Below, one piece after another: positions 38,312 through 47,488 of a DNA stretch of 64,000 bases (the first letter of the stretch is position 1; each line of letters starts with the position of its first letter). The stretch covers positions 434,001-498,000 of the forward strand of contig NZ_JAHVJA010000003.1 in the NCBI RefSeq assembly GCF_019801465.1, read 5' to 3'. Source of the stretch: Leisingera daeponensis. Its GTDB lineage: Bacteria > Pseudomonadota > Alphaproteobacteria > Rhodobacterales > Rhodobacteraceae. Position numbers and translations under genes: made by a program. The notes beneath the pieces are model-generated. The model saw only the letters and a program-made list of their open reading frames with translations. It was not told the DNA's origin and did not search any database.

Positions 38312-38388
38312 GCGCTCCCGCCCGTCGCCGCGCATTGAAAATGCGCAGCTCCCGTTGGGCGTGGGGCTGCGCTGGCGCGCAGCGGGCC
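38312..38388 (+). repeat. Dispersed intergenic hairpin repeat, family 2, copy A
   Basis: In order it holds GCGCTCCCGCCCG, the hairpin GCGCATT-GAA-AATGCGC, CCCGTTGGGC, and GCTGCGC-TGGC-GCGCAGC. The same order of blocks occurs in reverse orientation at 51033-51102. Here it fills the gap between converging genes (SDR and TIGR02186), where it may also act as a bidirectional terminator. Confidence 0.7.
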
Positions 38389-38391
38389 TTC

Positions 38392-39177
38392 CTACCGGTT
38401 CCGGAGCAGGCTGAAGGCTGCCGAGGCGCCCCAGCCGGCGGCAATGGCTATTGCCAGGGACATCAGGCCGTAAAGGAACGGCTGCTCGCGCGAGAGGGAG
38501 AACAGGAACCGCTCCAGCCCCACTTTGCGCACGTCGATGGAAGTCTCGTAGCTCGACACGACCTCGCCGCCGCGGGTCAGGAAGATCCGGGTCTGGTAAT
38601 TGCCCTCGGTGAGGTCGGCAGGCATCTTGATCGCGGTGCGGAACAGCGTCTGCTCATCCACCGCCACGGTATTTTCGCGCAGGGAATAGAGCCCGTTCTT
38701 CTCGCGGATGCGCATCACCGCATCAGCGAATGCCTGGGCGCCGCGGATGTGCATGGCGGCGCCAACCGAACGGATCGCGCGCCGGATCGACACCCGGTAG
38801 CGCAGGTCCTCGGTGTCACTCAGAACCTGGGTGAACGGGGCGCTGGTGGCCACCGCATAAAACGCCGGGGCCGAGTCGACCAGAACGCTGTCGACGTTGA
38901 CCCAGATGCCGAGCTTTTTCTCCTTGCGGCGCACCATGACCGATGGCGCAGGCCCGGATACCGCGACGATCACCTGAAGCGGCTCGTCCTTGGGAATAGG
39001 CGCTTCCCTCTTGACTGCGCCGAAGACCAGTATCTCGGAGCCGTCAAAGGTGGCAGTGATCGCCACCCGGTCCTGACTGAGGCCCAGGACCACTTCCTCC
39101 TTGGCGGCCCGGGCAGCAGACTGCGGCAGTACAGCCAGGGCGGCGGCGGCCAGTGCGGACAGCAGCAGCTTGCGCAT
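38392..39177 (-). CDS. TIGR02186 family protein
   Basis: The 261-residue protein has a signal peptide (about 1-24), a periplasmic domain (KEEVVLGLSQDRVAITATFDGSEILVFGAV at its start, IWVNVDSVLVDSAPAFYAVATSAP) and a C-terminal membrane segment (about 235-255). This matches the TIGR02186 family of alphaproteobacterial membrane proteins, which often sits beside TauE genes. The function is not known; it may be an accessory to the exporter. The ATG at 39177 has GGGAGG upstream and lies one base after the TauE stop. Confidence 0.85.
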   Translation of the reverse strand: MRKLLLSALAAAALAVLPQSAARAAKEEVVLGLSQDRVAITATFDGSEILVFGAVKREAPIPKDEPLQVIVAVSGPAPSVMVRRKEKKLGIWVNVDSVLVDSAPAFYAVATSAPFTQVLSDTEDLRYRVSIRRAIRSVGAAMHIRGAQAFADAVMRIREKNGLYSLRENTVAVDEQTLFRTAIKMPADLTEGNYQTRIFLTRGGEVVSSYETSIDVRKVGLERFLFSLSREQPFLYGLMSLAIAIAAGWGASAAFSLLRNR

Positions 39178-39178
39178 C

Positions 39179-40102
39179 TCAGTGGCCTCCCGCTTCGCCA
39201 AGCGTGAACAGCTCGGAAGGTTGCAGCAGGAGGTCGAGCGCGAGTTTGGCGCAGACCGCGATGACCATCAGCGCCAGCAGGATGCGCAGCTGCTCGGCCT
39301 TGAGGTAGACGCCGATGCGGGTGCCGATCTGGGCGCCGATCACGCCGCCGATCAGCAGGAGAACCGCCAGAACGATATCCACGGTATAGTTGGTGGTGGC
39401 GTGCAGCATGGTGGTGAAGCCGGTGACCAGGATGATCTGGAACAGCGAGGTGCCGACAACAACCTTGGTCGGCATGCCGAGGATATAGATCATCGCAGGC
39501 ACCATGATGAAGCCGCCGCCGACGCCCATGATCGCTGCCAGGATGCCGACGCAGACGCCGACCAGGACCGGCGGGATCACGGAAATATAAAGCCCGGATG
39601 TGCGGAACCGCATCTTGAATGGCAGCGCATGCACCCAGCCGCGCTGGCGGCGCTTCGCCGGGGAGGAGCCGCCTGCCTTCTTGGACTTGCGGATCGCGTT
39701 CAGGCTTTCGATGAACATCAGCCCGCCGACGACGCCCAGGAATACGACGTAGCAGAGCTTGACCAGCAGATCGACCTGGCCCAGTGCCTTGAGATAGTTG
39801 AAGACCACCACCCCCAGAGCCGCGCCCATCAGGCCGCCGGCCTGCAGCACCAGTCCCATCTTGATGTCGACAGTCCGTCTTCGGAAATGCGCCAGCACGC
39901 CGGAGAAGGAGGAGGCGACAATCTGGTTCGCTTCGGTGGCCACCGCCACTGCAGGCGGGATGCCGATAAAGAACAGAAGCGGCGTCATCAGGAAACCGCC
40001 GCCAACTCCGAACATGCCCGAAAGAACCCCCACCATTCCCCCGAGGCCCAGGAGAAGGAAGGCATTTACCGAGACCTCAGCTATGGGAAGGTAGATTTGC
40101 AT
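39179..40102 (-). CDS. TauE/SafE family exporter, copy 1 of a tandem pair
   Basis: The 307-residue protein has eight or so membrane segments and the two hallmark repeats GGMVGVLSGMFGVGGGFLMTPLLFFIGIPPAVAVATEANQ (split here by family convention) and GILAAIMGVGGGFIMVPAMIYILGMPT. It is collinear with the next gene upstream over the whole length and of identical length. Sulfite, sulfur-oxyanion or organosulfonate export is the family-level guess. It is coupled to the TIGR02186 gene. Confidence 0.88.
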   Translation of the reverse strand: MQIYLPIAEVSVNAFLLLGLGGMVGVLSGMFGVGGGFLMTPLLFFIGIPPAVAVATEANQIVASSFSGVLAHFRRRTVDIKMGLVLQAGGLMGAALGVVVFNYLKALGQVDLLVKLCYVVFLGVVGGLMFIESLNAIRKSKKAGGSSPAKRRQRGWVHALPFKMRFRTSGLYISVIPPVLVGVCVGILAAIMGVGGGFIMVPAMIYILGMPTKVVVGTSLFQIILVTGFTTMLHATTNYTVDIVLAVLLLIGGVIGAQIGTRIGVYLKAEQLRILLALMVIAVCAKLALDLLLQPSELFTLGEAGGH

Positions 40103-40211
40103 GTTCTTTGTTAGACCGCAGTCATATCAAAAATCAATGATCTATGCCGCTCTGCAGCGTGCAGGACTGATTTGGCGCAGAAAACTGGACTTATGGCGCG
40201 GCCTGGCCGGA

Positions 40212-41135
40212 TCACTGCGCGTTTACGACGGTCAGGGAAAACAGGTCGGCCGGTTCCAGCAGCAGTTCGAAACCGATCTTGACCGAAACCGACAGCACCA
40301 GCAGCGCCAGCAACACCCGCAGCTGCTCTGCCTTGAGCCTGGCCCCGATCTGAGTGCCCAGTTGGGCGCCCGCAACGCCGCCCGCGAGCAGGAACAGCGC
40401 CAGCACCACGTCGACGCTATAATTCGTGGTGGCGTGCATCAGGGTGGTGAAGCCGGCGACAAAGATGATCTGGAACAGCGAGGTGCCGATCACCACCTTG
40501 GTCGGCATGCCAAGGATGTAGATCATCGCCGGAACCATGATGAAGCCGCCGCCGACACCCATGATCGCCGACAGAATGCCGACGCCGAAGCCGACCAGCA
40601 CAGGCGGGATCACGGAAATATAGAGGCCGGATGCCTTGAACCGCATCTTGTAGGGCAAGGCATGCACCCAGGACCGCTGGCGCCGTTTGTAGGCGGGAGC
40701 GCCGCCGGCCTGCCTGGACCTGCGGATCGCATTGACGCTTTCAATGAACATCAGCGCGCCGATCACACCGAGAAACAGCACATAGCAGAGCTGCACGGCA
40801 AGATCGACCTGGCCCAGTCTTTTGAGGTAGTTGAAGACCGCCATCCCGATTGCCGCGCCGAACAGGCCGCCGCCGAGCAGCACGTAGCCCATCTTAAGGT
40901 CCACCGTGCGGCGCCGGAAATGCGCCATCAGTCCGGAGACTGAGGAGGCGACCACCTGGTTGGCGGAGGTGGCAACTGCAACCCCCGGCGGGATGCCGAT
41001 CAGGAACAGGAGCGGCGTGACCAGGAAGCCGCCGCCGACTCCGAACATGCCTGACAGCACCCCAACGGCGCCGCCAATACCCAGCAGCAGCAGAAAGTTG
41101 ACCGAGACCTCGGCGATGGGAAGGAAGACATGCAT
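40212..41135 (-). CDS. TauE/SafE family exporter, copy 2 of a tandem pair
   Basis: The 307-residue protein aligns by eye from end to end with the downstream copy: LPIAEVSVN, GVLSGMFGVGGGFL, FNYLK.LGQVD, MFIES.NAIR, WVHALP.KMRF, GLYISVIPPVLVG and the second GVGGGF repeat all match. This implies a tandem duplication. I set the start at the ATG 41135, which matches the first copy; an upstream TTG at 41150 is in frame. It lacks its own TIGR02186 partner. Confidence 0.88.
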   Translation of the reverse strand: MHVFLPIAEVSVNFLLLLGIGGAVGVLSGMFGVGGGFLVTPLLFLIGIPPGVAVATSANQVVASSVSGLMAHFRRRTVDLKMGYVLLGGGLFGAAIGMAVFNYLKRLGQVDLAVQLCYVLFLGVIGALMFIESVNAIRRSRQAGGAPAYKRRQRSWVHALPYKMRFKASGLYISVIPPVLVGFGVGILSAIMGVGGGFIMVPAMIYILGMPTKVVIGTSLFQIIFVAGFTTLMHATTNYSVDVVLALFLLAGGVAGAQLGTQIGARLKAEQLRVLLALLVLSVSVKIGFELLLEPADLFSLTVVNAQ

Positions 41136-41344
41136 GGTTCCATACAGCAAGCGGGGAGAACAGGGTCAACCGGCCAGGCGGCACCACGAAGGACAGGACC
41201 GACAGAGGGCAGTGAACTGGACCTAAAGCCGTTGCGGCGACTGCGCACCGCGCGCTTCGCCGCCCCTGATCCGCAAGGGACGAAGGGCGGAAAAGGGAAA
41301 CGTCCGGCGCTGGGCCGGGCGCTTCAAGTTTACTGGTGCGTGGC

Positions 41345-42310
41345 TTAGCGCTCTTTCACATAAGGTTCGCCGCCGGCACGGGGCGGGATCGCCTTGCCGA
41401 CAAAGCCGGCCAGGATCACCACTGTCAGCACATAAGGCAGCGCGTCCATCGCCTGTACCGGGATGGTGATGCCGCCGAGTTCGATGTTCTGGAACCGCAG
41501 CGCGATCGCTTGCAGAAGGCCGAACAGCAGACAGGCGCCCATCGCGTGCCAGGGCCGCCACTTGGCAAAGATCAGCGCCGCCAGCGCGATAAAGCCCCGG
41601 CCCGCGGTCATGTCCTTGACGAAACCCGCTTGCAGCGCCGTGGCCAGATAGGCGCCGGCAATGCCGCACAGCAGGCCGCAGATCATCACGGCCGCATAGC
41701 GCAGGCCGACAACCGAGACGCCGGCGGTGTCTACCGCGGCCGGGTTTTCGCCCACGGCGCGCAAGCGCAGGCCAAAGCGGGTGCGGAACAGCACCCACCA
41801 GGTCGCGGGCACGGCCAGGAAGGCGATGTAGACCAGGATCGAGTGGCCCGAGAGCAGCTCAGAATAGACCGGACCCAGCACCGGGACGCCGGAAAGGCTT
41901 TCGGCAAAGGGCAGATCAAACGGTGTGAACCGCCCGCCGCCGATCAGCGACGGCGTGCGCCCGCCCTGCTGGAACCAGTCCTGGGCGATCAGCACCGTCA
42001 TGCCCGCCGCCAAGAAGTTGATCGCCACGCCAGAGATCAGCTGGTTGCCGCGGAAGGTGATCGAGGCCACCCCGTGCAGGCCCGCCAGCAAGAGCGAGGA
42101 GCCGATGCCCGCCAGAAGCCCCAGCCAGACATTGCCGGTGGCGGCAGCGACGGCAGCAGAAAAGAAGGCGGCCATCAGCATCTTGCCCTCAAGGCCGATG
42201 TCGAAGATGCCGGCGCGTTCCGAGAACAGGCCGGCAAGGCAGGCCAGCAGCAAGGGGGTTGCCAGGCGGACGGTGGAATCCAGCAGCTGGATGATCGTCA
42301 GGAAATCCAT
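41345..42310 (-). CDS. ABC transporter permease (nucleoside/BMP type), second
   Basis: The 321-residue membrane protein has eight to nine hydrophobic segments and the permease blocks ASITFRGNQLISGVAINFLAAGMT, RTRFGLRLRAVGENPAAVDTAGVSV and GAYLATALQAGFVKDMTAGRGFIALAALIFAKW. These match the RbsC-like BPD_transp_2 permeases that pair with BMP binding proteins. It overlaps the first permease by one base (TGATG). Confidence 0.92.
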   Translation of the reverse strand: MDFLTIIQLLDSTVRLATPLLLACLAGLFSERAGIFDIGLEGKMLMAAFFSAAVAAATGNVWLGLLAGIGSSLLLAGLHGVASITFRGNQLISGVAINFLAAGMTVLIAQDWFQQGGRTPSLIGGGRFTPFDLPFAESLSGVPVLGPVYSELLSGHSILVYIAFLAVPATWWVLFRTRFGLRLRAVGENPAAVDTAGVSVVGLRYAAVMICGLLCGIAGAYLATALQAGFVKDMTAGRGFIALAALIFAKWRPWHAMGACLLFGLLQAIALRFQNIELGGITIPVQAMDALPYVLTVVILAGFVGKAIPPRAGGEPYVKER

Positions 42311-43404
42311 CAGTTCTGCCCCTTCCGCATCGCCAGGAAGATCCGCTCAAGCGGCATCCGGACCATGTTGTCGAGCGCGCCGGTGAACAGGATCACCAGG
42401 GCCTGGATCACCACGATCAGCTCGCGCGGGATCGAGGTCCAGAGCGCCAGCTCCGCACCGCCCTGGTAGAGGAAGCCGAACAGGATCGCCGCCAGGAACA
42501 CGCCGAACGGGTGGTTGCGGCCCATCAGCGCCACCGCGATGCCGATGAAACCGGCGCCTTCGGTGGCGTTCAGGACCAGCCGTTCTGCTTCGCCCATCAC
42601 GTTGTTCACGGCCATCATGCCGGCCAGTGCGCCGGAGATCAGCATGGCGATCATGATGGTGCGGACAGAGGAGATGCCGGCATAGCGCGCGCCCGGCTCC
42701 GATTTGCCGAGGGAGCGGATTTCATACCCCAGCGGTGTGCGCCATATCAGCAGCCAGACAAACAGGCAGGCGCCGACGGCGACCAGCAGGCTGACGTTGG
42801 CGGGCGCAGATTTCGAGAACTCGATCCCGATCGGTGCGAGCAACTCATGCAGGGACGGCAGGTGCACCGCTTCAGGGAAGCGTTCGGTGGCCGGGTCCAT
42901 TGAGCCTTCGGGGCGCAGCAGGTTCACCAGCACATAGTTCAGCACCGCCGCGGCGATGAAGTTGAACATGATGGTGGTGATCACGATGTGGCTGCCGCGC
43001 TTGGCCTGCAGATAGGCGGGGATCGCAGCCCAGGCGGCACCGAAGAGGCCGGCGCCCAGAGCCGCAAAGACCAGCGCCAGAGTCCAGTGCGGCCAGGGTA
43101 TCAGCAGGCAGACCAGCGCCACGCCAAGCCCGCCCAGCATTGCCTGGCCTTCGCCGCCGATGTTGAAGAGGCCAGCATGGGCGGCAATCGCCACCGCCAG
43201 CCCGGTGAACATGAAATTGGTGGCGTAATAGAGCGTGTAACCCCAGCCGTAGGTGGACCCCAGCGCGCCATCGACCATCAGTTTGACCGCGGCCACAGGG
43301 TCTTCGCCGATCCCGAGGATCACCAGGGCCGACAAAAGCGCGGCCAGGAACAGGCTGATCAGCGGAATCAGGACCACATCGGCCCATTTCGGCATCTTGT
43401 CCAT
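42310..43404 (-). CDS. ABC transporter permease (nucleoside/BMP type), first
   Basis: The 364-residue membrane protein is the larger of the pair, with about nine segments, FNIGGEGQAMLGGLGVALVCL, RTPLGYEIRSLGKSEPGARYAGISS and NATEGAGFIGIAVALMGRNHPFGVFLAAILFGFLYQGG. Its ATG directly abuts the stop of the ATPase gene, so translation is coupled. Purine nucleosides are the probable cargo by family. Confidence 0.92.
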   Translation of the reverse strand: MDKMPKWADVVLIPLISLFLAALLSALVILGIGEDPVAAVKLMVDGALGSTYGWGYTLYYATNFMFTGLAVAIAAHAGLFNIGGEGQAMLGGLGVALVCLLIPWPHWTLALVFAALGAGLFGAAWAAIPAYLQAKRGSHIVITTIMFNFIAAAVLNYVLVNLLRPEGSMDPATERFPEAVHLPSLHELLAPIGIEFSKSAPANVSLLVAVGACLFVWLLIWRTPLGYEIRSLGKSEPGARYAGISSVRTIMIAMLISGALAGMMAVNNVMGEAERLVLNATEGAGFIGIAVALMGRNHPFGVFLAAILFGFLYQGGAELALWTSIPRELIVVIQALVILFTGALDNMVRMPLERIFLAMRKGQN

Positions 43405-44934
43405 TTACGCGGCCTCCCCCGCGACACCGGCCATCATCAGGCCGAGTTCTTTCTCATCGGTCTGATCGGCGGGCCGTTCACCCATGATCATTCCGTCAAA
43501 CATCACCGCCACCCGGTCGGCGAGCGACAGAATTTCCTCGAGCTCGACCGAGACCAGCAGGATTGCCTTGCCCTGGTCGCGCAGCGCGACGATCTGCTTG
43601 TGAATGAATTCGATGGCGCCGATGTCGACGCCTCGGGTCGGCTGGCCGACAAGCAAGAGGTCCGGGTTGCGTTCTATCTCACGCGCCACAACAATCTTCT
43701 GCTGGTTGCCGCCCGAGAAGCTCTTGGCCGCCAGCCAGGGGTCGGGCGGGCGGACGTCGAATTTCTGCATCTTGGCCTCGGTATCCGCGCGCAGAGCGGC
43801 GTTGTTCATCAGAACGCCGTTCCGGTAGGCCGGGTCCCGGTGATAGCCGAAGGCCACGTTTTCCCAAGCGTGGAAATCCATGATCAGGCCTTCGCGCTGG
43901 CGGTCTTCCGGCACATGGCCGATACGGGCGTCCCGCCGCGCGGCGGCATCTGAGCCATTGCCCTGCAGGGGCAGGGGAGTGCCATGCAGCTTGATGCTGC
44001 CTGTGCCAGGGCGCATCCCGCCCAGAACCTCCAGCAGCTCGGACTGGCCGTTTCCGGCGACGCCGGCAATGCCGACGATCTCGCCTGCGCGCACCGTCAA
44101 GTCGATGCCCTTGACGCGTTCGACGCCGGCGCTGTCCACCACCCGAAGGTTCTCGATCTCAAGGATCGGCGCGCCGGGCCTGGCGGGCACTTTGTCAACG
44201 CGCAGCAGGACCTTGCGGCCCACCATCAGCTCGGCCAGATGCTCGGGGCTGGTTTCTGCCGTCTTGACGGTGGCGGTCATCTGGCCGCGCCGCATGACGG
44301 ACACCGTGTCGGTATACTCCATGATCTCCCGCAGCTTGTGAGTGATCAGGATGATGGTTTTCCCCTCGGCGCGCAGCCGGTCGAGGATGCGGAACAGCTG
44401 GTCGGCCTCGGACGGGGTCAGCACGCCTGTCGGCTCATCGAGGATCAGGATTTCCGCCTTGCGGTACAGCGCCTTGAGGATCTCAACCCGCTGCTGCGCG
44501 CCGACGCCGATCTCGTCGATGCGGGCGTCCGGGTCGACGAACAGCTCGTATTCCTCCTCCAGGGCCTTCAGTTCCTTGCGGGCGCGGCGCAGCGAGGGCA
44601 TCAGCATGCCGCTGTCCTCGGCCCCCAGAACGATGTTTTCCAGCACGGTGAAATTCTCCACCAGCTTGAAATGCTGGAACACCATGCCGATGCCCGCGGC
44701 AATCGCCGCCTGGCTGTCCGGGATCGCGGTGCGCTTGCCCTTGATCCAGACTTCGCCTTTGTCGGCCTTATAGAAGCCATAGAGGATCGACATCAGAGTC
44801 GATTTGCCCGCACCGTTTTCACCGATGATGCCGTGAATAGTGCCGGGGGCGACGCTGATGGAAATGTCCTTGTTAGCCTGGACCGGGCCAAAGGCCTTGG
44901 AAATGCCTTTGAGTTCGATGGCGGGGGCGGTCAA
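43405..44934 (-). CDS. ABC transporter ATP-binding protein with two nucleotide-binding domains
   Basis: The 509-residue protein has two ABC domains. The first has Walker A GENGAGKSTLMS, the signature-like GVGAQQRVEILKAL and Walker B ILILDEPT. The second has GVAGNGQSELLEV, FSGGNQQKIVVARE and LLVGQPTRGVD. This split RbsA-like type is usual for BMP-nucleoside importers. The start is a TTG at 44934 with GGGAGAG upstream; it overlaps the stop of a short upstream frame by 4 bp (TTGA). Longer upstream frames look non-coding. Confidence 0.93.
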   Translation of the reverse strand: MTAPAIELKGISKAFGPVQANKDISISVAPGTIHGIIGENGAGKSTLMSILYGFYKADKGEVWIKGKRTAIPDSQAAIAAGIGMVFQHFKLVENFTVLENIVLGAEDSGMLMPSLRRARKELKALEEEYELFVDPDARIDEIGVGAQQRVEILKALYRKAEILILDEPTGVLTPSEADQLFRILDRLRAEGKTIILITHKLREIMEYTDTVSVMRRGQMTATVKTAETSPEHLAELMVGRKVLLRVDKVPARPGAPILEIENLRVVDSAGVERVKGIDLTVRAGEIVGIAGVAGNGQSELLEVLGGMRPGTGSIKLHGTPLPLQGNGSDAAARRDARIGHVPEDRQREGLIMDFHAWENVAFGYHRDPAYRNGVLMNNAALRADTEAKMQKFDVRPPDPWLAAKSFSGGNQQKIVVAREIERNPDLLLVGQPTRGVDIGAIEFIHKQIVALRDQGKAILLVSVELEEILSLADRVAVMFDGMIMGERPADQTDEKELGLMMAGVAGEAA

Positions 44935-45301
44935 TCGGGCTCTCCCATGCCTGTGAAACCGATCAGCTGCACCGCCTTGCCGTCTTGCGAGCCGGCGAAA
45001 CACTGGACGCGCGCCATGCATTGCCGGCCCTTCCCGGACACCGCCGCGGCGCGGCTGCGGCGATGGTGTTCCGGGACGGCCGCGGCCCTGGCGGCAGCGC
45101 CTGGAAGTGCCGCAGGGAACGGCGCGGCATACTCCATACAGGCACCGCGCCCGGTGACCGGGAAGGCTGGGGTGGGATCGGAGGAAAAGAATCCGGGCCC
45201 GCTGGCCGCGTCCGTCTTGGCGGCGCGGCCTTCGGGCGATGGGTCGCCCCAGGCCGAAAACAGAATATGAAAAGACTCCGTCAAGGCCCGGGGCTTTCTG
45301 C
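44935..45301 (-). other. Gap between the BMP gene and the ATPase gene; possible short coupled ORF
   Basis: No recognised gene lies in these 367 bp. A frame on the minus strand ends with TTGA on the ATPase start codon. Its last part, from an ATG near 45018, would encode 28 residues (ARVQCFAGSQDGKAVQLIGF onward) with GGAAGGG some 11 bases upstream. Codon choice in that part looks coding, while the earlier part does not. Treat as a possible short peptide or leader. Confidence 0.35.
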
Positions 45302-46297
45302 TCAGAAGCTCAGAGCAGGGCAGCTGTCGTCGGACATGTAGTCATGCACCTTGATCTCGCCGGAGGCGATCTTGGCTGCAGCCTCGTCCACAGCGGCCTG
45401 CATCTCGGCTGAGATCAGCGGAGCGTTGTGCTCATCCATGGCGTAACCGACGCCGCCGTTGGACAGGCCCATGACCGAAAAGCCGGTCTCCATGTCCGCG
45501 CCATCCGTGAAGGCCTCGAACACGGCATTGCCGACGTTCTTGGTCATCGAGGTCAGCACTTTGCCCGGGTGCAGGTGGTTCTGGTTGCTGTCCACGCCGA
45601 TCGACAGGATGCCCTCGTCGGCTGCAGTCTGCAGCACTCCGACTCCGGTGCCGCCGGCCGCGGCATAAATAACGTCAGCCCCCTGGCTGATCTGCGCCTT
45701 GGTCAGTTCCGAACCCTTCACCGGGTCGTTCCAGGCTGCCGGGGTGGTGCCGGTCATGTTGGAAATCACCTTGGCGTCCGGGTTGGCGGCCTTGACCCCT
45801 TCGGCATAACCGCAGGCGAACTTGCGGATCAGCGGGATGTCCATGCCGCCGATGAAGCCCACGGTGTTCGATTTGGACGCCATCGCGGCCATCATGCCCA
45901 CCAGATAGGAGCCTTCGTGTTCGTTAAAGACAACCGAGCGCACGTTATCGCCTTCCACCACCATGTCGATGATGGTGAATTTGGTGTCCGGGTAGTCGGC
46001 AGCCACCTGGCCCAGGGCGTCGGCAAAGGCAAAGCCGACCATCACGATCGGGTTGGCGCCGGCCTCGGCAAAGCGGCGCAGGGCCTGCTCGCGCTGGGCT
46101 TCGGACTGCAGTTCGACCTCGCGGTAGCTCTGGCCGGTCTCTTCGGCCCAGCGCTGGGCGCCGCCGTGGGCGGCCTCGTTGAAGCTCTTGTCGAACTTGC
46201 CGCCCAGATCGAAGATCAGCGCCGGTTCCGCAAGCGCGGCACCTGCGGTCAGGGCCAGCGACGCGGCTGCGCCCATCAGCGGTTTCATCAGGGTCAT
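45302..46297 (-). CDS. BMP family ABC transporter substrate-binding protein
   Basis: The 331-residue protein has a signal peptide (about 1-22, ending AALA) and the BMP/PnrA domain: DLGGKFDKSFNEAAHGGAQRW, FADALGQVAADYPDTKFTIID, EGSYLVGMMAAMASKSN, GFIGGMDIPLIRKFACGYAEG and GGTGVGVLQTA. BMP proteins bind purine nucleosides. The ATG at 46297 has GGGAG upstream. An upstream hairpin (GCAGCGG/CCGCTGC, 46330-46350) lies in its leader. The receptor, two permeases and a double ATPase complete the importer. Confidence 0.93.
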   Translation of the reverse strand: MTLMKPLMGAAASLALTAGAALAEPALIFDLGGKFDKSFNEAAHGGAQRWAEETGQSYREVELQSEAQREQALRRFAEAGANPIVMVGFAFADALGQVAADYPDTKFTIIDMVVEGDNVRSVVFNEHEGSYLVGMMAAMASKSNTVGFIGGMDIPLIRKFACGYAEGVKAANPDAKVISNMTGTTPAAWNDPVKGSELTKAQISQGADVIYAAAGGTGVGVLQTAADEGILSIGVDSNQNHLHPGKVLTSMTKNVGNAVFEAFTDGADMETGFSVMGLSNGGVGYAMDEHNAPLISAEMQAAVDEAAAKIASGEIKVHDYMSDDSCPALSF

Positions 46298-46452
46298 CAG
46301 GTTAACTCCCACTGTTTTTTTTGTTGGATGCAGCGGGGGTTTTCCGCTGCCCGGCCCCGTTCAGGCCTTAGAGGGTGCGGCAATTTAGCCTGCTGGGCAG
46401 GGAGGGGGTCAACCGCTTTTTGACCATTTGGTGCGAAATCCGCGCAACTGGC

Positions 46453-46881
46453 CTAACGTAAAGACTTTCTCATCAGGATTGCATCCGCGGGATTGGCGCC
46501 TTCGCGCCGGTAATATCCGGACCGGCGCCCGCATTCCGCGAATCCGCAGTCGCGGTACAGGGCCTGCGCGGGCGCGTTGTCTTCAGCGACTTCCAGAAAC
46601 ACCTCGGCGGCGCCGCGCGCACGGGCCAGTGATTCCCACGCGGCCATGCAGGCGCGGGCCAGGCCCTGGCGCTGATGGGCGGGATCCGTCACGATGGTCA
46701 GAAGTTCCGCCTCATCCGCAATCACCCGCACCAGCGCAAAACAGCGGGCATCTCCGGCGGCGAAGATCAGCGGGCTGTCCAGAAGGGCTGCAAACTCCAG
46801 CGCCGACCAGGACCGCGACTGGCTGAAGCCCGCGGCATGGGTGGCGGCCATCTGGGCCGGTGTCAGCAGGTCACTCATCAA
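46453..46881 (-). CDS. rimI: Ribosomal-protein-alanine N-acetyltransferase RimI-like GNAT
   Basis: The 142-residue protein is a GNAT acetyltransferase: acetyl-CoA loop DPAHQRQGLARACM, EVAEDNAPAQALYRDCGFAECGRRSGYY near the C-terminus. RimI is commonly next to tsaB, and the gene overlaps tsaB by 11 bp here, which supports the name. RimI acetylates the N-terminus of ribosomal protein S18. Two adjacent ATG codons could start it. A related GNAT with another substrate cannot be excluded. Confidence 0.85.
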   Translation of the reverse strand: MMSDLLTPAQMAATHAAGFSQSRSWSALEFAALLDSPLIFAAGDARCFALVRVIADEAELLTIVTDPAHQRQGLARACMAAWESLARARGAAEVFLEVAEDNAPAQALYRDCGFAECGRRSGYYRREGANPADAILMRKSLR

Positions 46882-47467
46882 TCAGCGCAGGCGGCACGTC
46901 GCTGGAGGGCGCAGCGTCCGCGGCGCGCAGGTACAAGGGAGCTGGCGGCTCACTCACGGTTTGGAACCGCGCGGCTGCGATCCGGGCGATGGCTTCGGCC
47001 AAACCGGCTGCGCTCGCCTCAGGCGTAAACGCCAGCCCGGCGCCGCGGGCGGCACCCTCCGCCTCCTGGCGCGGCATCAGACGCGGCGCCTCGCCTGGCA
47101 ATGCTGCGTAGACCTGATCGCGCGGAGCCGGGACGGCAGGCAGGGCCCCGTCAGCGGCACGCGCCTCAAACCCGTCCACCCCCACGGCCGGCACGTCAAG
47201 ACCCAACGCCAGGCCGCGGGCGGCGGAAACCGCGATGCGGATCCCGGTGAAATTGCCGGGGCCGACGCCTACGCCGATGGCATCGAGGTCCTGCCAAGCA
47301 GCGCCGCCCTCGTCCAGCACCTCTTCCAGCAGCGGCATCAGCCTTTCGGCCTGGCCGCGGGTCATTTCCTCCAGCCGAGAGGCCAGCAGCCGATCCCCGC
47401 GCAGCAAAGCGGCCGCGCAATGCGCGGCCGATGTGTCAAATCCCAGAACCAGCGGTTCGGAAGCCAT
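46871..47467 (-). CDS. tsaB: tRNA N6-threonylcarbamoyladenosine biosynthesis protein TsaB
   Basis: TsaB is the scaffold partner of TsaD in t6A modification of tRNA. The 198-residue protein has LVLGFDTSAAHCAAALL at the start and the block VGVGPGNFTGIRIAVSAARGLALGL. It lacks the metal-binding motif of TsaD, as expected. It overlaps rimI and follows the NifU gene by 21 bp. Confidence 0.92.
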   Translation of the reverse strand: MASEPLVLGFDTSAAHCAAALLRGDRLLASRLEEMTRGQAERLMPLLEEVLDEGGAAWQDLDAIGVGVGPGNFTGIRIAVSAARGLALGLDVPAVGVDGFEARAADGALPAVPAPRDQVYAALPGEAPRLMPRQEAEGAARGAGLAFTPEASAAGLAEAIARIAAARFQTVSEPPAPLYLRAADAAPSSDVPPALIDE

Positions 47468-47488
47468 CAGATGTCCTTTCGCGGCCGG

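Noticed and set aside
45022-45284. Full 117-residue minus-strand frame before the ABC ATPase
   Set aside because: The N-terminal two thirds has low-complexity Pro/Ala/Arg composition, typical of a GC-rich non-coding frame; only the last 28 residues are kept as a possibility.
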